Assembly: GCA_964019165.1 (NCBI GenBank)
Contig: OZ025270.1
Coordinates: forward strand, 9,404,450 to 9,468,449
Direction of reading: 5' to 3'
Source of the DNA: Mastigias papua
Taxonomy: Eukaryota > Cnidaria > Scyphozoa > Rhizostomeae > Mastigiidae
DNA length: 64,000 bases
The notes under the pieces were generated by a model. The model was not told the origin of the DNA and made no database searches. It saw only the letters and a program-made list of their open reading frames with translations. Below, piece after piece: positions 14,836 through 27,532 of this stretch (positions are counted from its first letter, which is position 1; each line of letters starts with the position of its first letter). The translations under genes and the position numbers were made by a program.

Positions 14836-15644
14836 TTGTTCATTGTATCGTTTATCACTTGATCCTTCAATCATTTAATCTTCAGTCATAGTGATTATTG
14901 TGATGTTGGGCCACATCATGTTATCAATATCCTACTCTTGTATCCAAGTCTTGTTGCACTTTGCAGATATCCCTGACGTCATAAACAGTTTCACACCTCG
15001 AGCATGTTGCTAGATCGCCCCCTTGTTTTTTGCTCTGGAAGCGCGTCATCCCACACGTCAGGATCTGCTCGTTCCTTTTATTTGCTGTGATTTACGTATT
15101 TCAAGAAACTTAGTGACTTTTGGTGACCGTTGGTAACATTGATGACTTTTTGTGACTTGTTGTGGAGAGTTTTTATCTCCATGTTTGTCAGGTGTTTGAG
15201 TTATTCTGGACGTTTTTCGATTGTGACTACAGGGGGGCGTCCTCCTACAGGCCCGGTGCTTTTCCCCAACAGCTAAAGTCAACTTCAAACAAAATCCATG
15301 GTAGATTATGCCCTCTTCGGTAATGTAATAAATGTCGTGACCCAGACCATTTATAAATCTTCTCATCGTGATAGCCCCATTCTGCAAATTTTCCCTTGTA
15401 GCCGAAATTTCTTAAAAACGCTCTGGAGTTGATGGTTGCTGGTAAATGTTAATAAGTTTAGATTTAGAATTGGTCTCAAAGCGCATGCACCAGTTTTGAT
15501 TTAAAGACTATGTATGTACAAGAGATCTCGTCATATCTCTCTTATATATTCTCTTGTGAGGCAAGGGAGACAATACGTGGTAGGATCATCTTGTGTCTCC
15601 AACTACACTCTCTGTTTTATAAAAACTAGTAGAATTTATGTTCA

Positions 15645-16040
15645 GGCTAGCTGTTCTTAATTTTTCCAAAATTTTGAGACTGAATTGTTCTTATTTGTTC
15701 TTAAATTATTAGGGGGTAAGCACTGTAGACATTAGATAATATTCAAGAGAACATTGGATGTTTGTGAAACAGGTATTATTTCAATAACATTAGCAGAAGA
15801 CGAAAGATATACATTCCTACAGATGTATAATCCTTGCTAAAAGTCTTGGTATACTTAGGAATTGTTTTACACAGTGATGATTTAGGTGTTTCGAGGGCTT
15901 TCAGGAGATATTGTTAAACTTGAAAAGTTTTATATCAGTTTCAAATCATTTTACGACAGTGCTTCAGCCTCAGCTTGTTCTTAATTTGTTCCTAATTTTC
16001 CATCAATTTTGAGGCTCGTGTTCTTATAAAATGTTTCTTA
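15645..16040 (-). repeat. Dispersed ~390-bp repeat, family C copy 1
   Basis: Reverse complement of 24850-25240 with moderate divergence; shared stretches include TGTTCTTAATTTGTTC, ATTTTACGACAGTGC and ATTGGATGTTT. Ends carry TTCTTATAA-like inverted termini, suggesting a MITE. Orientation is arbitrary. Confidence 0.55.
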
Positions 16041-16439
16041 TAAAAAATGAGTTTATCACATTACTAACCATCAAGTTAGTCAGTCTGAATAAGCCAGCAA
16101 GAAAATCCGTTAAAGTCATCCAGCAAGATGATCGTCCAAAATCTATGACCAGGACGATTAAGTCGATATGTATCAGAAAGACAATCAATAAAGATCAGTC
16201 AGCAAAACAATAGCATATAATTAGCCTTCTTGCTCAAACTTATTTTCATATTTGATCACATTTCATTCATTCGCTCATTTAGCCAGCTTCTCGTTGTCAT
16301 ACCACAGCTTAGGACACCCCTTTACGTCAGTTACAACTTCAAATATTTCATGATGTCTTCTGTGCCTCCCCCATTCGTAATGAACGCTCTGTTCCGCTTT
16401 CTTCTCTGTCAACAATTAGACTAACTCATGCTTTCAAGT

Positions 16440-17330
16440 GCTTACACTCTTCTTATAAGAACCAGATCAATTTTGCTGAATCTTGATCACTTGCTAATGT
16501 TCGTAAAATTGTTACTACGTCAAGAGTGATTTGTGGCAAAAGATTTAAGGAATTCCATGCAATACACGTTTGTTTTTTACGAAACTGGTTTGTAAGAAAC
16601 CTAGTACTAGAAATTATTACTAGACACACTAAAATTTTAGAAACAATTCGAGCTACAAGGAAAGAATTAAGAAACTTAAGAACTTTCTGTGCCATCTTTC
16701 ACGGTTTAAGAAACCCCTTTTATCTTTCACGGATTTAGCAGGTTTCCGCTACATTATGTTTTGTGTCCTGGACCTTCTGGGCACTGCAGAACACAGTGTT
16801 TTCCGTTTTGCTCTAGTTGTCACTACATTTTTCCATGGACTTAAGAAAGTTTTAAGACACTTTTAGAACTAAAATGTGGTCAAAAATTAAGACACTTTTG
16901 CTACTAGGCCTTGAGCCAGATAGTGGAGGCGATAAGAATCGGAGGGGGTCTGGAGGTGTAGCCCCCTAAAAAGTTTTTAAAGCTATACCCTTTACTTTGG
17001 CTTAGAGTGCATCTCCCAATTATCATGCTTGGCACAAGTAACAAGGAACTGTAGACATGTTGTTGCAGTTATTTCATAAAACAGAGCACTTGAAAGAACG
17101 TATTTTGAAGGCAGACCCTTCGATTCGATTTAAAGAAAAATTGCCCGAACAAAGTGAATTTTGCCCGACTGAGGGCTGCAGCCCCCCAGCCCCTCCTCCG
17201 TTCCTACGCCGATGTTTATATCAATATCATGTGCTGCCAGCAAAGTCATAACTAACCAATGTAACTATAATCACAGGTCAGTTTGTTCATAGAAATCACC
17301 ATGCATCATGGCGATCAAGTGGGTGAACAT
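16440..17330. other. Intronic stretch with MITE debris
   Basis: No gene recognised. Several scattered TAAGAAAC / GTTTCTTA motifs (16450-16890) resemble ends of the family-B MITE. Confidence 0.35.
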
Positions 17331-17332
17331 TA

Positions 17333-17487
17333 GGCAGGCCCGTAGCCAGCTTGAATTCACAAGGGGGGCACAGCCAATATATATAATACAGATATTTATA
17401 TAATTCATGTCTTTAGGGGAGGGACAGAATCAAATTTCACAAGTCCAGGGGGTCCTTCCCTCCCAGGTCCCCCTTGGCTGCAGGCCG
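17333..17487 (+). mobile_element. hAT-like MITE, degraded copy
   Basis: Starts CAGGCCCGTAGCCAGC and ends TTGGCTGCAGGCC. The interior is the reverse complement of the copy at 31002-31161 (shared GGGGAGGGACAGA-type and TTTCACAAGTCCAGGGGG blocks). No clear target duplication in this copy. Confidence 0.6.
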
Positions 17488-17489
17488 AC

Positions 17490-18130
17490 AGTAGGACTTT
17501 TCTATTAGGAGCTAGACCTATGAAATTCAATTTCGGTTAGGTGCTGGCGGTTGTTTGACGATAACAACAGCAAACTTAGTTCTATTAAATTCATGGTGGG
17601 AATGAAGACCGTCTAATAAGGATATTCAAATTTAATCTTGTGTTTATTTCATTCGGTTTTATTGCTTTGGTCCCTTTGTTCATGTTTATTTTATTAGAAT
17701 TACATAGAAAACCAGGAGGTCATGAGAAGTCGGCAGCAAAATCAAGAATCAAGTCTTCTTTATTCTAAATCACCTCAGATGAAGGAGCAAATCCTTGTTT
17801 TTCGGCATTATAATCCATTGAATGATGTTTTTCATGGAAGTAGACGAGATGTCTTTTTAAGCACCATATCCTGGGCACTGATCAATGCATTCAGCATATC
17901 TACGCGTTCACTTTTACAGGGTGGCAGTTTGTCTATATATGGAAATGCAAGTCTCTCCTTGTTTTCAACTTGGTCTGCTTGTCATTAGTTTATGAACCAA
18001 TGTGTTATGCGTTGTTCATAATATTATAAACTGCTGATGAACTAATCGTGGCGTAGAAATACTATTTCTATGAGTCATGGTTCGAAGAACATTTACTCGC
18101 TCTTCTGGCGAAAGGGGTTGCTGCCCATTA
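17490..18130. other. Intronic stretch without recognised genes
   Basis: Nothing recognised beyond a short isolated open frame (17722-17988) with no family signature. Confidence 0.35.
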
Positions 18131-18132
18131 AC

Positions 18133-18361
18133 ATTTTCATAATCCGTGAAAAGTCAGTTGGTACTACAGAACTTCACTACAGCACGAAAAAGCGGCACCA
18201 TGTTTTAGGCTTACTGAAAAGCTTTTTTCGTCCGACACTCGTCAGAGTATGAGGTTTCGTACTCTGACGTTTCATACTCTGGCGAGTGTCGGACGAAAAA
18301 AGCTTCTCCGTGTGCCTAAAGCACAGTGCCGCTTTTTCTTGCTATAGTGATTTTCATAATC
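18133..18361. mobile_element. Fold-back element with 12-bp flanking direct repeat
   Basis: Arms of ~75-80 bp (18172-18250 and 18270-18348) are inverted copies: AGCTTTTTTCGTCCGACACT on the left and AGTGTCGGACGAAAAAAGCT on the right, with outer ends CACTACAGCA / GCTATAGTG. The direct repeat ATTTTCATAATC flanks it at 18133-18144 and 18350-18361. Confidence 0.55.
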
Positions 18362-18539
18362 ATCCTTCCAAGCTGTGGCGGGTCTAGCATAACGTTTGGG
18401 GGCCTTGTGTGTAAAATTGGCTGGAAAGGGAATAGTAGAATAGTGATAAGTTATTATTCTTTGAGGGCCATGTCCCCCCTCCCGTCTGGATCCCACTACT
18501 GCCTCCAAATTCTTAATTTAGGACCAATCTCATGATAGT

Positions 18540-18730
18540 CACCTGTGTCATTATCATCATTATCATTTATCATGCATCCCAGTGATTCAGTGTTGATTTT
18601 AGTGATTTTGAATAAGATGATTATATCATTTGTAACGACAGTAATGATGATAATCACTATTATAGTAGTGGGCGATCATCGTAATCACCTATCATTATAA
18701 TCGCAAATAATCGATCATCAGTCATAATCA
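18540..18730. repeat. Imperfect (ATCATT/GATAAT) repeat tract
   Basis: Low-complexity stretch of ATCATT and GATGATAAT words on both strands, degenerate. Confidence 0.45.
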
Positions 18731-20530
18731 TCCACACATGTATTGGTAGGACAGTGATCAATAGGTGTGATATGATGTGCACGGCTTTAAAGCCGTGGTG
18801 GATACTTAGGGGAAGCGAGGGGGGCGATCGCCTTCAATACTTTTTAAGAACAATTGAATATCTACGGCGTATTTGTCTTTGTCTTTGGAGCTTGGGTCCA
18901 AGCTCCTGTGGTCTCATTGACCCTCCCCCCTGATAATCAGCCATATGTCCCATCATCAAGGAAAGCTCAGGATATTATGACTGATAACTTTCATCGGATC
19001 TTTTTCAGTGTTTAAAGCCAAACTCTCCCAAAGTCCTTTAAACTCCTGCAGACCATAGTGCTATCTGGTACGAAAGCTGTCAGAAATAGGCAGGAAAAGA
19101 AAACGCAATAATTTTCTATTTGAGAATGTAATGTTGGAGAGGCTTGATGGGAAGTAGGGAGTACAGTGCTTGCCAGAAAAAGTCCTGTGGACAAATGCCC
19201 CCCCCCCTCACTGTCCATTTCTTAATGGAGTTGTGAAAATTCCGGCGTCAGCATCATGCATTGTAAAGTTTATGGTACGAAATGGAACTGTTGCTTTGAA
19301 AAAAGCACGAATTACTGAAGTGCCCTGTAAGTTTGTGCGGTGTCGATTGCTCATCTAAAAATACCATCGAATGATGATCTCTTTTCGTGATTGGTACATT
19401 TTAAATAGTCAAGTTAAGAGGAGGAGTTGTGGTATGGGCTGCTATATGGGCCACACCCATGGTCTCACAAAAATTTCGTTCAAGGTTTTCAAATTTAACT
19501 ACTACTGTCGAAACATGGTTTTTGGAATAATTTCGGGGTCCCAAACAAAAGTTCCACGTAACTGATGCAATATTCATTGATCAAACTCGTAGACGCCCTG
19601 TTTTAAAGAGAGCTGAGCCCCCAAGCCTTCCGTCATTTAGCAAGCTCCCCGAGCCCCGTCTATGGCATCTCTGATACCAGCTCACGACTGGGAGCATATT
19701 TCAGTTAACTGATTTCCCCTATTTTGCGGACATTGTATACTCTAACTGTAGCACAGTTCAATTAATGCTTTTTCAACGCAAGTATCCTCTGTATCAAAGT
19801 GCTTCCATCAGGTGACCTTGACTTTGCTTGAAGTTGCGTATCTTCTCTTTCCATCACCTTTAACATCACGACTTGAGGTTTGGTTTCCTTATCATGGGAT
19901 CAAGCTCGAGTCAGTACTTTGAATTTTGTCGTGGTTGCACTTGGACTGGTGCACTCCAAGCAATGCTTTCAATACTTTCGATAGTGCGCCCGCCCGATAT
20001 GTATGATACTTTAGACTGTCATTGATTCAGGTCCTGAAATTCTGGCTTAGGGGCTGTTCAATAATTACGTCACGCTGAAATTGCTATTTTTGAACCACCC
20101 ACCTCCCAGTGTCACGCTCTGAATCACGAAGAACGTGTACAACTACCATAGAGAAAGGCCGGTCTCTATGAGAACTACCTACCCCCTAGGCATGATGTAA
20201 TTTTTGAACAATCCCTTAGCTATGATATTAGAGAGGAATTTTCCCAATGGCAAATTGCTTGTTACACCTTTAGATTCCTTTAATTTCTTACGAGTTAGAA
20301 GCAACGTTTTAGATACGTTGTATTGACACTATTTTTGGATATGATGTACTAAGTATACTAGTATACTGATTAGGTAATTTATAGATATGACAGGCTGAAG
20401 TAGAAAGATGGGCTCAAGGCTGCATGATTTTTCAGAGTACAGAACCATATAGATATGATACGAGTTTGGATTTCCTTATTTCTTACACATTTTGTTTGTG
20501 TTTTATGAGAAGGTGGTGACCGACTGCTTA
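18730..20530. other. Intronic stretch without recognised genes
   Basis: Poly-C runs near 18925 and 19200; no homologous coding or structured repeat noticed. Confidence 0.35.
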
Positions 20531-20539
20531 ACAAGTTGA

Positions 20540-20810
20540 GAAAGTTCATTAATGAATTTTTGAGACCTAAGAAATTCGATAACTTCATGAACATTTTGAA
20601 ATTCAACTTTTCACACAAGTCCATTATCTCTTTCATTTGATTTGTATAGATGTCCTGTTTTAATTTGTATAGATTTTCCATTTCAGTTTTAGGTTTTTGT
20701 AGTGCCCTGCTGCGCCCTTCCATCAAGCCATTAGTTTTGCTCGTGCATTTTTGCTTAAGCTTTCTGCCTTTCAAAGTTCCCTTTTTCTAGAGGCGTTAGT
20801 TGTTTTCATC
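20540..20810 (-). repeat. Dispersed ~310-bp repeat, family A
   Basis: Inverted copy of the repeat at 240-545 and 21545-21850: shares TTTTTGAGACCTAAGAAA (complement of TTTCTTAGGTCTCAAAAA), TTTTCACACAAG and GTAGTGCCCTGCTG. The open frame 20379-20774 across it is probably fortuitous. Confidence 0.5.
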
Positions 20811-21539
20811 AGTATCGTGTTGACATTCATGCTCTCACTAAAATTTTCCTCTGTATGATAGTGGGACATTTGTATCGAAGCGGAGAATCTTTTGTAGTAA
20901 ATTTTGTTCTAATATGGAGAGGAATATTGCTACGTTCACCCTCACCGTTTTTATACTACTTCGCTTTTTTACTGTTAATCGTAGACTTAGTGGTATGGGG
21001 ACTGATTAACTTGTAAGTTTTAGGACTGGGGCTTATTCGTGAGTGGAACTTATAAACTTATAATACACTACCTATTTTGGAGTGCTTTGGCCTCGCTCTG
21101 TGGTTTCCGAACACGAGAGTGTGGTTTTGGAAATTTAAAAGTGTGGTCAACTCTTGATAATACTGAAAACTGTGAAGTCTCTTTTATCCTGCATGACTAT
21201 CGTTCCATGTGATAGCCTTCTGTAGCACTCGATGTTACTACAGAAAGAACGTTTGACATCGTTTTTCGTAACGTAAAGCAACAGAAGATATTACCTGCTA
21301 TTTTAGAGGGCCGCAGGGCATTTGTCATTAGAATTCGTGCACGGCGTTGCCAGAGTTTATCATAGCATAGTGTTGTATTGGACATTTACCTTAAAATAGG
21401 CGCTATTATAATATGATGCGAGCGTATAAAATTTCCTGGAACATGCCAGATAAGAAACTGATTTTCAGAACTCCTTTGATTTGTAATATAGAAAGAATAC
21501 ACGTTTTTATAAGAACGTTATTTTCACTGAGTACTAACT

Positions 21540-21850
21540 AGGTTTTCATGATGTCAGTACTGAAAATATCTTTAGGACATTCTTAGCAAGAATGCTCAAA
21601 TTTGTGTAGCACTGCAGTGTTGCAGAGTGACAGACACTACACGAGCATAGCACTAAAATACATAGATTATCATAAGAGATCTGTGTAAATTTAACAAGAG
21701 AGACAATGCGCTTGTGTTAAAATTGGAACTTCAACTGTGTATCATCTTATCAGCTTTCTTAGATCTCAATCATCCAGTAATTAAATTCGAAACTTATTGA
21801 GCAGTCGGGTACTAATTTCTTGTAAAGGGCTTTCTTCCTATAAAAGATAC
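21540..21850 (+). repeat. Dispersed ~310-bp repeat, family A
   Basis: Best-preserved copy: TTTTCATGATGTCAGTACTG, TTCTTAGCAAGAATG, CATAGCACTAAAATACATAG, GCTTTCTTAGATCTC, GAGCAGTCGGGTACTA, TATAAAAGATACATG. The same word order is seen in the copies at 240-545 and 22570-23225. Non-coding; probably a MITE or SINE family. Confidence 0.6.
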
Positions 21851-22569
21851 ATGTAGTATAGAAGCAAAGCTTTTTGTGTAGAACAAGTTTATCGTCATCT
21901 TCTGTGATGGAAGGTTATTAGCAATTTGGAGATCCAAGATAGGGGTTATCGAGGGGGCTTTTTCGAGGGGGGAAATTTTAGGATTTACGACACTTGAAAA
22001 TTGGGCATTACACAGCAGAGATATAGCGAAGCCGTAGGCTCTTTCCAGCCATCACGCGAGCTGAACCAAAGTGCACGAAGTCCGAACTTTGTCGCATCTA
22101 GCCGACCTGCTGTGGTTGACCTAATTGAAACAAGAATATTCTATTCTTATCAATATAATGAACTCCTTTGATTCTTTGCAGCTTTATCTTTCTCGTGATA
22201 ACTTCGTTTCCCTTATGAAATCTCCTAGTCTATTGCTTCAATGGAACATACTTTTTGCGGTAGAATCAACATTGCATGTAAAGCCTTGAACGCTTGGTGT
22301 TTTAAAACAATGGAGAGATTCTCAACACCCAATCCGACCTTTTGACGACTGACACTGACTTGTGTTAGAAGTGGTGTTATTCATCTTACATAGGTAACCC
22401 AACAAAGTATAGTGGTTACTAAGTATTTACCTCAAAAAGTACCCTGTACAGTACTGTTTTAGGATCTATCAACATTAAGCAACGATGCGACTCACCGGTA
22501 CTTTTATCACTCTTTGGAATTCGTGTCTTTTCATAAGGCGGTTTTTTCGCCTAGTTCCGAAACAAAATT

Positions 22570-23225
22570 AGCTTTTCATGATTTCAGTACTGAAACTTTC
22601 TGAAGACTTTCTTAGCAAGAATATCCGAGTTTGTGTAACACAATGGTACACAGACAGATACGCACTAGACATTTTTCTATAAGATAAAAGCATTTAAGAA
22701 ACATGAGGCTGAAATCAGTCAAAAATCAAGAAACAGTTATGAACCACAGGCAGGCTGAGTTCCAAAAATAAACTTGAAAAATCTGTTTTTGCGAGAGAAT
22801 TTTTAATTCAACTGGAAGCAAAATACAAACTATATCCGTTGGTCATGTGTTTTTAACTAAAAATTCCTTTTTTCGTCTCACGGTTGTCTTGTGCTACAAG
22901 AAATTTCAAGAATTTAAGAACACTTAAGAAGCATTTAAGACTGGATTTAGCAAAATTTTAAGAATCATCCAGGCTGAAGGGAGAAAGCTTGTTTCTTACA
23001 AAAAAGTCACGTACACAAAAATAGCTTTGTATGAAGTAGGCTACTACAAGAAATCTATACACATTATATAAAAGCGATGATTGTCGTGCGCGAATATTAG
23101 AATTTTAGATGTATATGATTTATCGACTTTCTTAGGTCTCAAAAATCCAGTACTGAACTTTCTATAGTTTTTGAGCAGTCGAGTACTGCCGTTTTATAAA
23201 GCAGTTTCTTATAAAATATGTGAAA
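22570..23225 (+). repeat. Family-A repeat split by a family-B MITE
   Basis: Left part 22570-22670 (TTTCATGATTTCAGTACTG, CTTAGCAAGAATAT) and right part 23020-23225 (GACTTTCTTAGGTCTCAAAAA, GAGCAGTCGAGTACTG) are the two halves of a family-A copy. The intervening 22672-23006 is a different element. Confidence 0.55.
22672..23006 (+). mobile_element. Family-B MITE (~335 bp)
   Basis: Ends TTTTTCTATAAGA and GTTTCTTACAAAAAA are inverted repeats. The interior matches, inverted, 35126-35455 (shared CATGAGGCTGAAATCAG, GCAGGCTGA, TTTTAATTCAACTG, GAAATTTCAAGA). No coding. Confidence 0.6.
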
Positions 23226-23499
23226 AATACTGATGAGGGAAGGAAGAGAAGGTAACCACAGATATTTTATTAGTACGCCTGCCAACTCATCTATAAGCGC
23301 ACCAACTCATCTCTTTTTTGTTATCAAATGAATACTTAGAGTAAAGCCACTTCGGATATTTCATCTTGGACCCGCCCCCCTTTGCAGGCAGTAGAGAGCA
23401 CTCATCAAATTGACCTCTAGATGGGGGCAAAGGGCAAAATCATCTAGCTGGGTGGACAGTGCCCCGTGCCCACCCCTAGTTTCGTGGCTGGAGCACATT

Positions 23500-24140
23500 A
23501 ACTAAGCTATCGCTGAGATCTCACGAGGACTAGGAATACTTAATCTATACCAAGAGATAGCTTCAATTGCATACTATTCAAAGGATCTACTACAGTATAG
23601 TAGAGCCATATTTAAGACATTGCTGCTCTTTTTGGGAATGTGCTGGTGATTCCATCATAAAAACTGCAAATCCCACAAAATCGGGCAGCTTGTATTGTCA
23701 GAAACAGTCATACCGACCAAACATCGTTGCCATTGATATCACAACTACGGCGGTTAACAGTCAAAGCAATTATTGACTTCGAGATGGCTTGTACAGTTTA
23801 TAAAGCTTTGAAGGGAATTGAACCTCCTTACATGCAATCAATGGTTCACAGCAGGTCCGAATTTTGTATTAGGACCTTACGCAACGCCGGCACTGACATC
23901 AGAATTTCTCTGTGAAAAACCTCAGAAGGGCAGCGCAGCTTTTTCTATCTAGGAGTAGCTGTTTGAAATCAGTTAGAGACATGACATAATGACTGCTCCT
24001 TCGCTGGCTACTTTCAAAATGAAATTTAGGTTACTTTTCAATGTAAATTCAGTTAGTTATTTTTTTTCGTTTAGGCAGAGCACAGTGCCGCAGTGGAAAC
24101 CAGTTTATTTATTTCTTGTTGCCCTGTTGAAATGAATAAC
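23500..24140 (+). pseudogene. LINE 3' end, second family
   Basis: TIQRIYYSIVEPYLRHCCSF (23573 on) is the LINE box before the QNRAARI motif. From ~23728 comes PLISQLRRLTVKAIIDFEMA followed by CTVYKALKGIEPPYM and RTLRNAGTDIRIS. Frameshifts at ~23660-23730 and a TGA at ~23915 kill it. A TATGATATGAAATGAAATG tail near 24140 marks the 3' end. Probably L2/CR1-like. Confidence 0.72.
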
Positions 24141-24416
24141 TATGATATGAAATGAAATGAAAATTGCGGCAAACTGAGCGTGTCTCAACAGGGAGCGCGT
24201 AAATCCAGAGCTGATCTATGCGATACTGTGAAGAAGTGCCCTAAATCCCCGACTTACTTTCCTCTTAAAAAGTTTCCCTGAAATTAGTTCCCATCCTTGA
24301 ATTGCAAATTGTTGGCATGCCCCATGTGAATTAACACCATCACAGATGAGATATTGTTATAGACTAGGCCTGCTCAAGTAGAATATATACATATATAAGC
24401 ATATACATATACATAA

Positions 24417-24610
<194 letters not shown>

Positions 24611-24849
24611 ATATGCATAATATATACTTGCTGCCACTGAGTGCCACTCCTTATGACCATATGTGCCACTTGAGAAAGGGTGTTATAGAAGACACACTCG
24701 CCTTTTTGAGAATAGCTAATTTTTCCCTGAGCCTCATTATTCTTAAATGCTTCAGTTTAAAGCCTATGAATATCCTTAGAATGTTTCTTATAATGAATAG
24801 AGTGCAACTGACGCTCATCGACCCCCATACCGTATTACACTCTCTTGTT

Positions 24850-25240
24850 ATAAGAGCAATTTTGTAGGTACACGAGCCTCAAAATTTATGGAAAATTAAG
24901 AACAAATTAAGAACAAATCGAGGCTAAAGCACTGTCGTAAAATGATTTGAAACTGATATAAAACTTTTAAAGCTCGACATTGTTTGCTAAAAGCCCTCGA
25001 AACACCCAAGTCATCAGTGTATAAAACAAGTCGTACCAAGACTTTAAGCAAGGATTATACATCTGTGAGAATGTATATCTTTTGTCTTCTGTTAATGTTA
25101 TTGAAAATAATAACTATTTTATAAACATCCAATGTTCTCTTGTATATTATCTAATTTGAAGCTTGAGCCTTGCATTATGCTTAAATTATAATTCTTAAGT
25201 TTCAGCGAATTTTAGCCTTGATATTCTTATAGACTGTAGT
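24850..25240 (+). repeat. Dispersed ~390-bp repeat, family C copy 2
   Basis: Inverted relative to 15645-16040, with the same internal words (GCACTGTCGTAAAATG, AAAGCCCTCGAAACACC, AACATCCAATGTTCTCTTG) and TTATAAGA / TCTTATAG termini. Confidence 0.55.
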
Positions 25241-27490
25241 CTTGTAAAAGTTTGTGTGGCGATTGATTTACGTACACCAAAAAGTGGATGAAAATAGGTT
25301 TGTTATGTAGCATGCTCAAACAATTTTATAAGCCTTACCTCTCACAAGCTACCGTCCAAAAACATCCCACATGATAGGCCCTCAGGGGGCCTGTTGCGAA
25401 GGTGTACGATGAGTGGAAGTCATCCATGAGGCTATTCATGTACGAGCTTGTTGTACCTAATTGCGAATTGTTGGGGGTAGTTATTCCTAGGAGCAATACC
25501 TTAGTCAAATGCATGCAACATACCACCTTATATTTCATCCAGCATTTCAGCTAACATTTTAGGACCTTTCTACGCATGCCCAAAGGTGAAATATGGGGGT
25601 GGAATGTCGGATGAGGCGGTCAATGTCAGTCGGGTATTTGTTTTTGATCTCGAACAAACTTCATTTAGCATCACTTTGCAAATTTTAGATGATGCAGCAT
25701 AGGTGACCATACGCATACGACAATCCATACAAAATTTGTTTCGAGGAAGTTGCATGATGTTACCAGATGTGATGTTATCATACGAGTACTGAGAATGGTG
25801 TAATATTCAGTCATCGTTGTAGATACACACTTTTTAAATAAAATGTAGTCTATAAGTATATCAAGGCTCAATATGCGAAGCTCAAGCTTCGCCAGGGTTT
25901 AGATTTATTTGGTATTTGAGTTTCTTTGGGACACAAAGCAAGTTTGAATTTCACTTATCAAATCTGACTCAATACCTCGTAACTCTTCCAGGAAGTGATA
26001 CCGCCTTTTTATTATGGAAGTATGGTCCATACGAGAACACGTTTTTTATAAGAAACCAGGCTCAACGCCGTAGTAGTAAAAGGTTCTTTATTTCTGGCCA
26101 CGGTTTAGTTCTAAAAGTGTCTTAAAAGTTTCTTATTTTAATGGAAAAATTGTAGCGAAAATGAAACCGAAACGTAGTGGACACTTTTACACCCTTGGAG
26201 GATAAATGTGCTCACCAGACTGTGAAATATTCTGTTTTCCTAAACAGAGGTTCAATTTTTTGTGGAGCTGGGAGTTCATTTCTTCTTACCCTTTGTTGTA
26301 GTGAGATGTTTTGTAATCACAGTTCTATGATAGCGCTGAATGTGAAAATTGATATAAAGATCATTAAGGGAAAGTAGCTCGGTTATGTTACGCAAACAGT
26401 AAAGATCGGATCAAGTGTAAATGGCCGTCAACCAAGCAGCCATGAGATGGCTTAGCGAACCCAAGTTCACATCTTTTGGAGTTTTTGGAAAAGAATGTTG
26501 TTATTCATCGGCAGTTTAGGCCTGTTTTCCAGACAAATGGCGATTCTTTCTCTGGTAAAACGACCTATTGCTTTACCTGTGCCTCCCAAATTCAATGATA
26601 ACTTCCTTCACATTGAAAAGTTGCGCATCTACTCCCTCAGACAGCCGGGCACAGAGCGTTTTTTAAAACCTACACGTCTTCAGAATTGCATTAAAGGAGC
26701 TTGAAGTTTTAACAAATATCACGAGTTATCCCGTTTGTATTTCGAATTTTTGAAATCCAATGTTTGCTTTGTCTTCTAATAAGCCGCTCAATCATAGGAG
26801 TATCTTATGCTTCAATGGAAATTACCTTTCATTATGCTTGTGGAAGTACGTCACAAAGTCTCCACAGGACACTGTCCCGTCTTTGTTGCAACAGGCAAGA
26901 TCCCATGCTATGAGGACCTTATATAGAATACAATACATCACGTGCTTTGTTACGATATGCCGCTGACAAAGGAAGTGATGTATGCAGGCAGAAACACGAG
27001 GGTAGGACGAAGCCAGAGATTGAATCGTATTCAAATATTGACAAGTTACATTAGCAGAAAGGTAGTGCTTGGTTTTGTGACATATCACAGACTTTTATAG
27101 ATTAGTGCTGATGATCGATGACCTGTTTCATAGTACTAGAGAAGGAATCCAAAGCTTTGTAAGGGAAGTGACGTTATGACAACAACAAAGACAAGCGAAC
27201 AGGAAACCTTATCAATCTTCTGAGCATTTCACAATTCGCTTGTATGTTTATCGTCGTTCCATATCGAACACCATCGAAGAAAAATTGTACGTTTCCCGGA
27301 GAAATCATCGCTGATGTGAAAAGAGTACGCATACCCGAGAGTTGGAAGAACGTTTTCAATCACCTCCAGGCTTACTTGGTTGATATGGTATTGAAATAGA
27401 TTGTACCTGTTTCGTTTGCAATCACGAAAGCGTGGAAAGCCAGTATTTCCTTTATATCTTTACGCTCCGTACAGCTCACAACTTGATACC
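25240..27490. other. Intronic stretch upstream of RGS ORF
   Basis: No homologous coding seen. About 26040-26160 has a family-B-like end (TTTTTTATAAGAAACC ... AAAGTTTCTTATTTT). Any 5' exon or promoter of the RGS gene would lie here but I cannot identify one. Confidence 0.35.
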
Positions 27491-27494
27491 AAGT

Positions 27495-27502
27495 TATAAA
27501 TA
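27495..27502 (+). promoter_or_regulatory. TATA-like box before RGS ORF
   Basis: TATAAATA starts 38 bases before the RGS ATG. If used as a TATA box, transcription would begin at or just before the start codon, leaving almost no 5' UTR. It may therefore be coincidental, or the true 5' end may lie upstream. Confidence 0.25.
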
Positions 27503-27532
27503 TGCACATATCTTAGATATTCTATATTTGAA

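Noticed and set aside
20379..20774. 131-aa Lys-rich minus-strand open frame
   Set aside because: It overlaps a dispersed non-coding repeat (family A) and has no domain signature; AT-rich chance frame.
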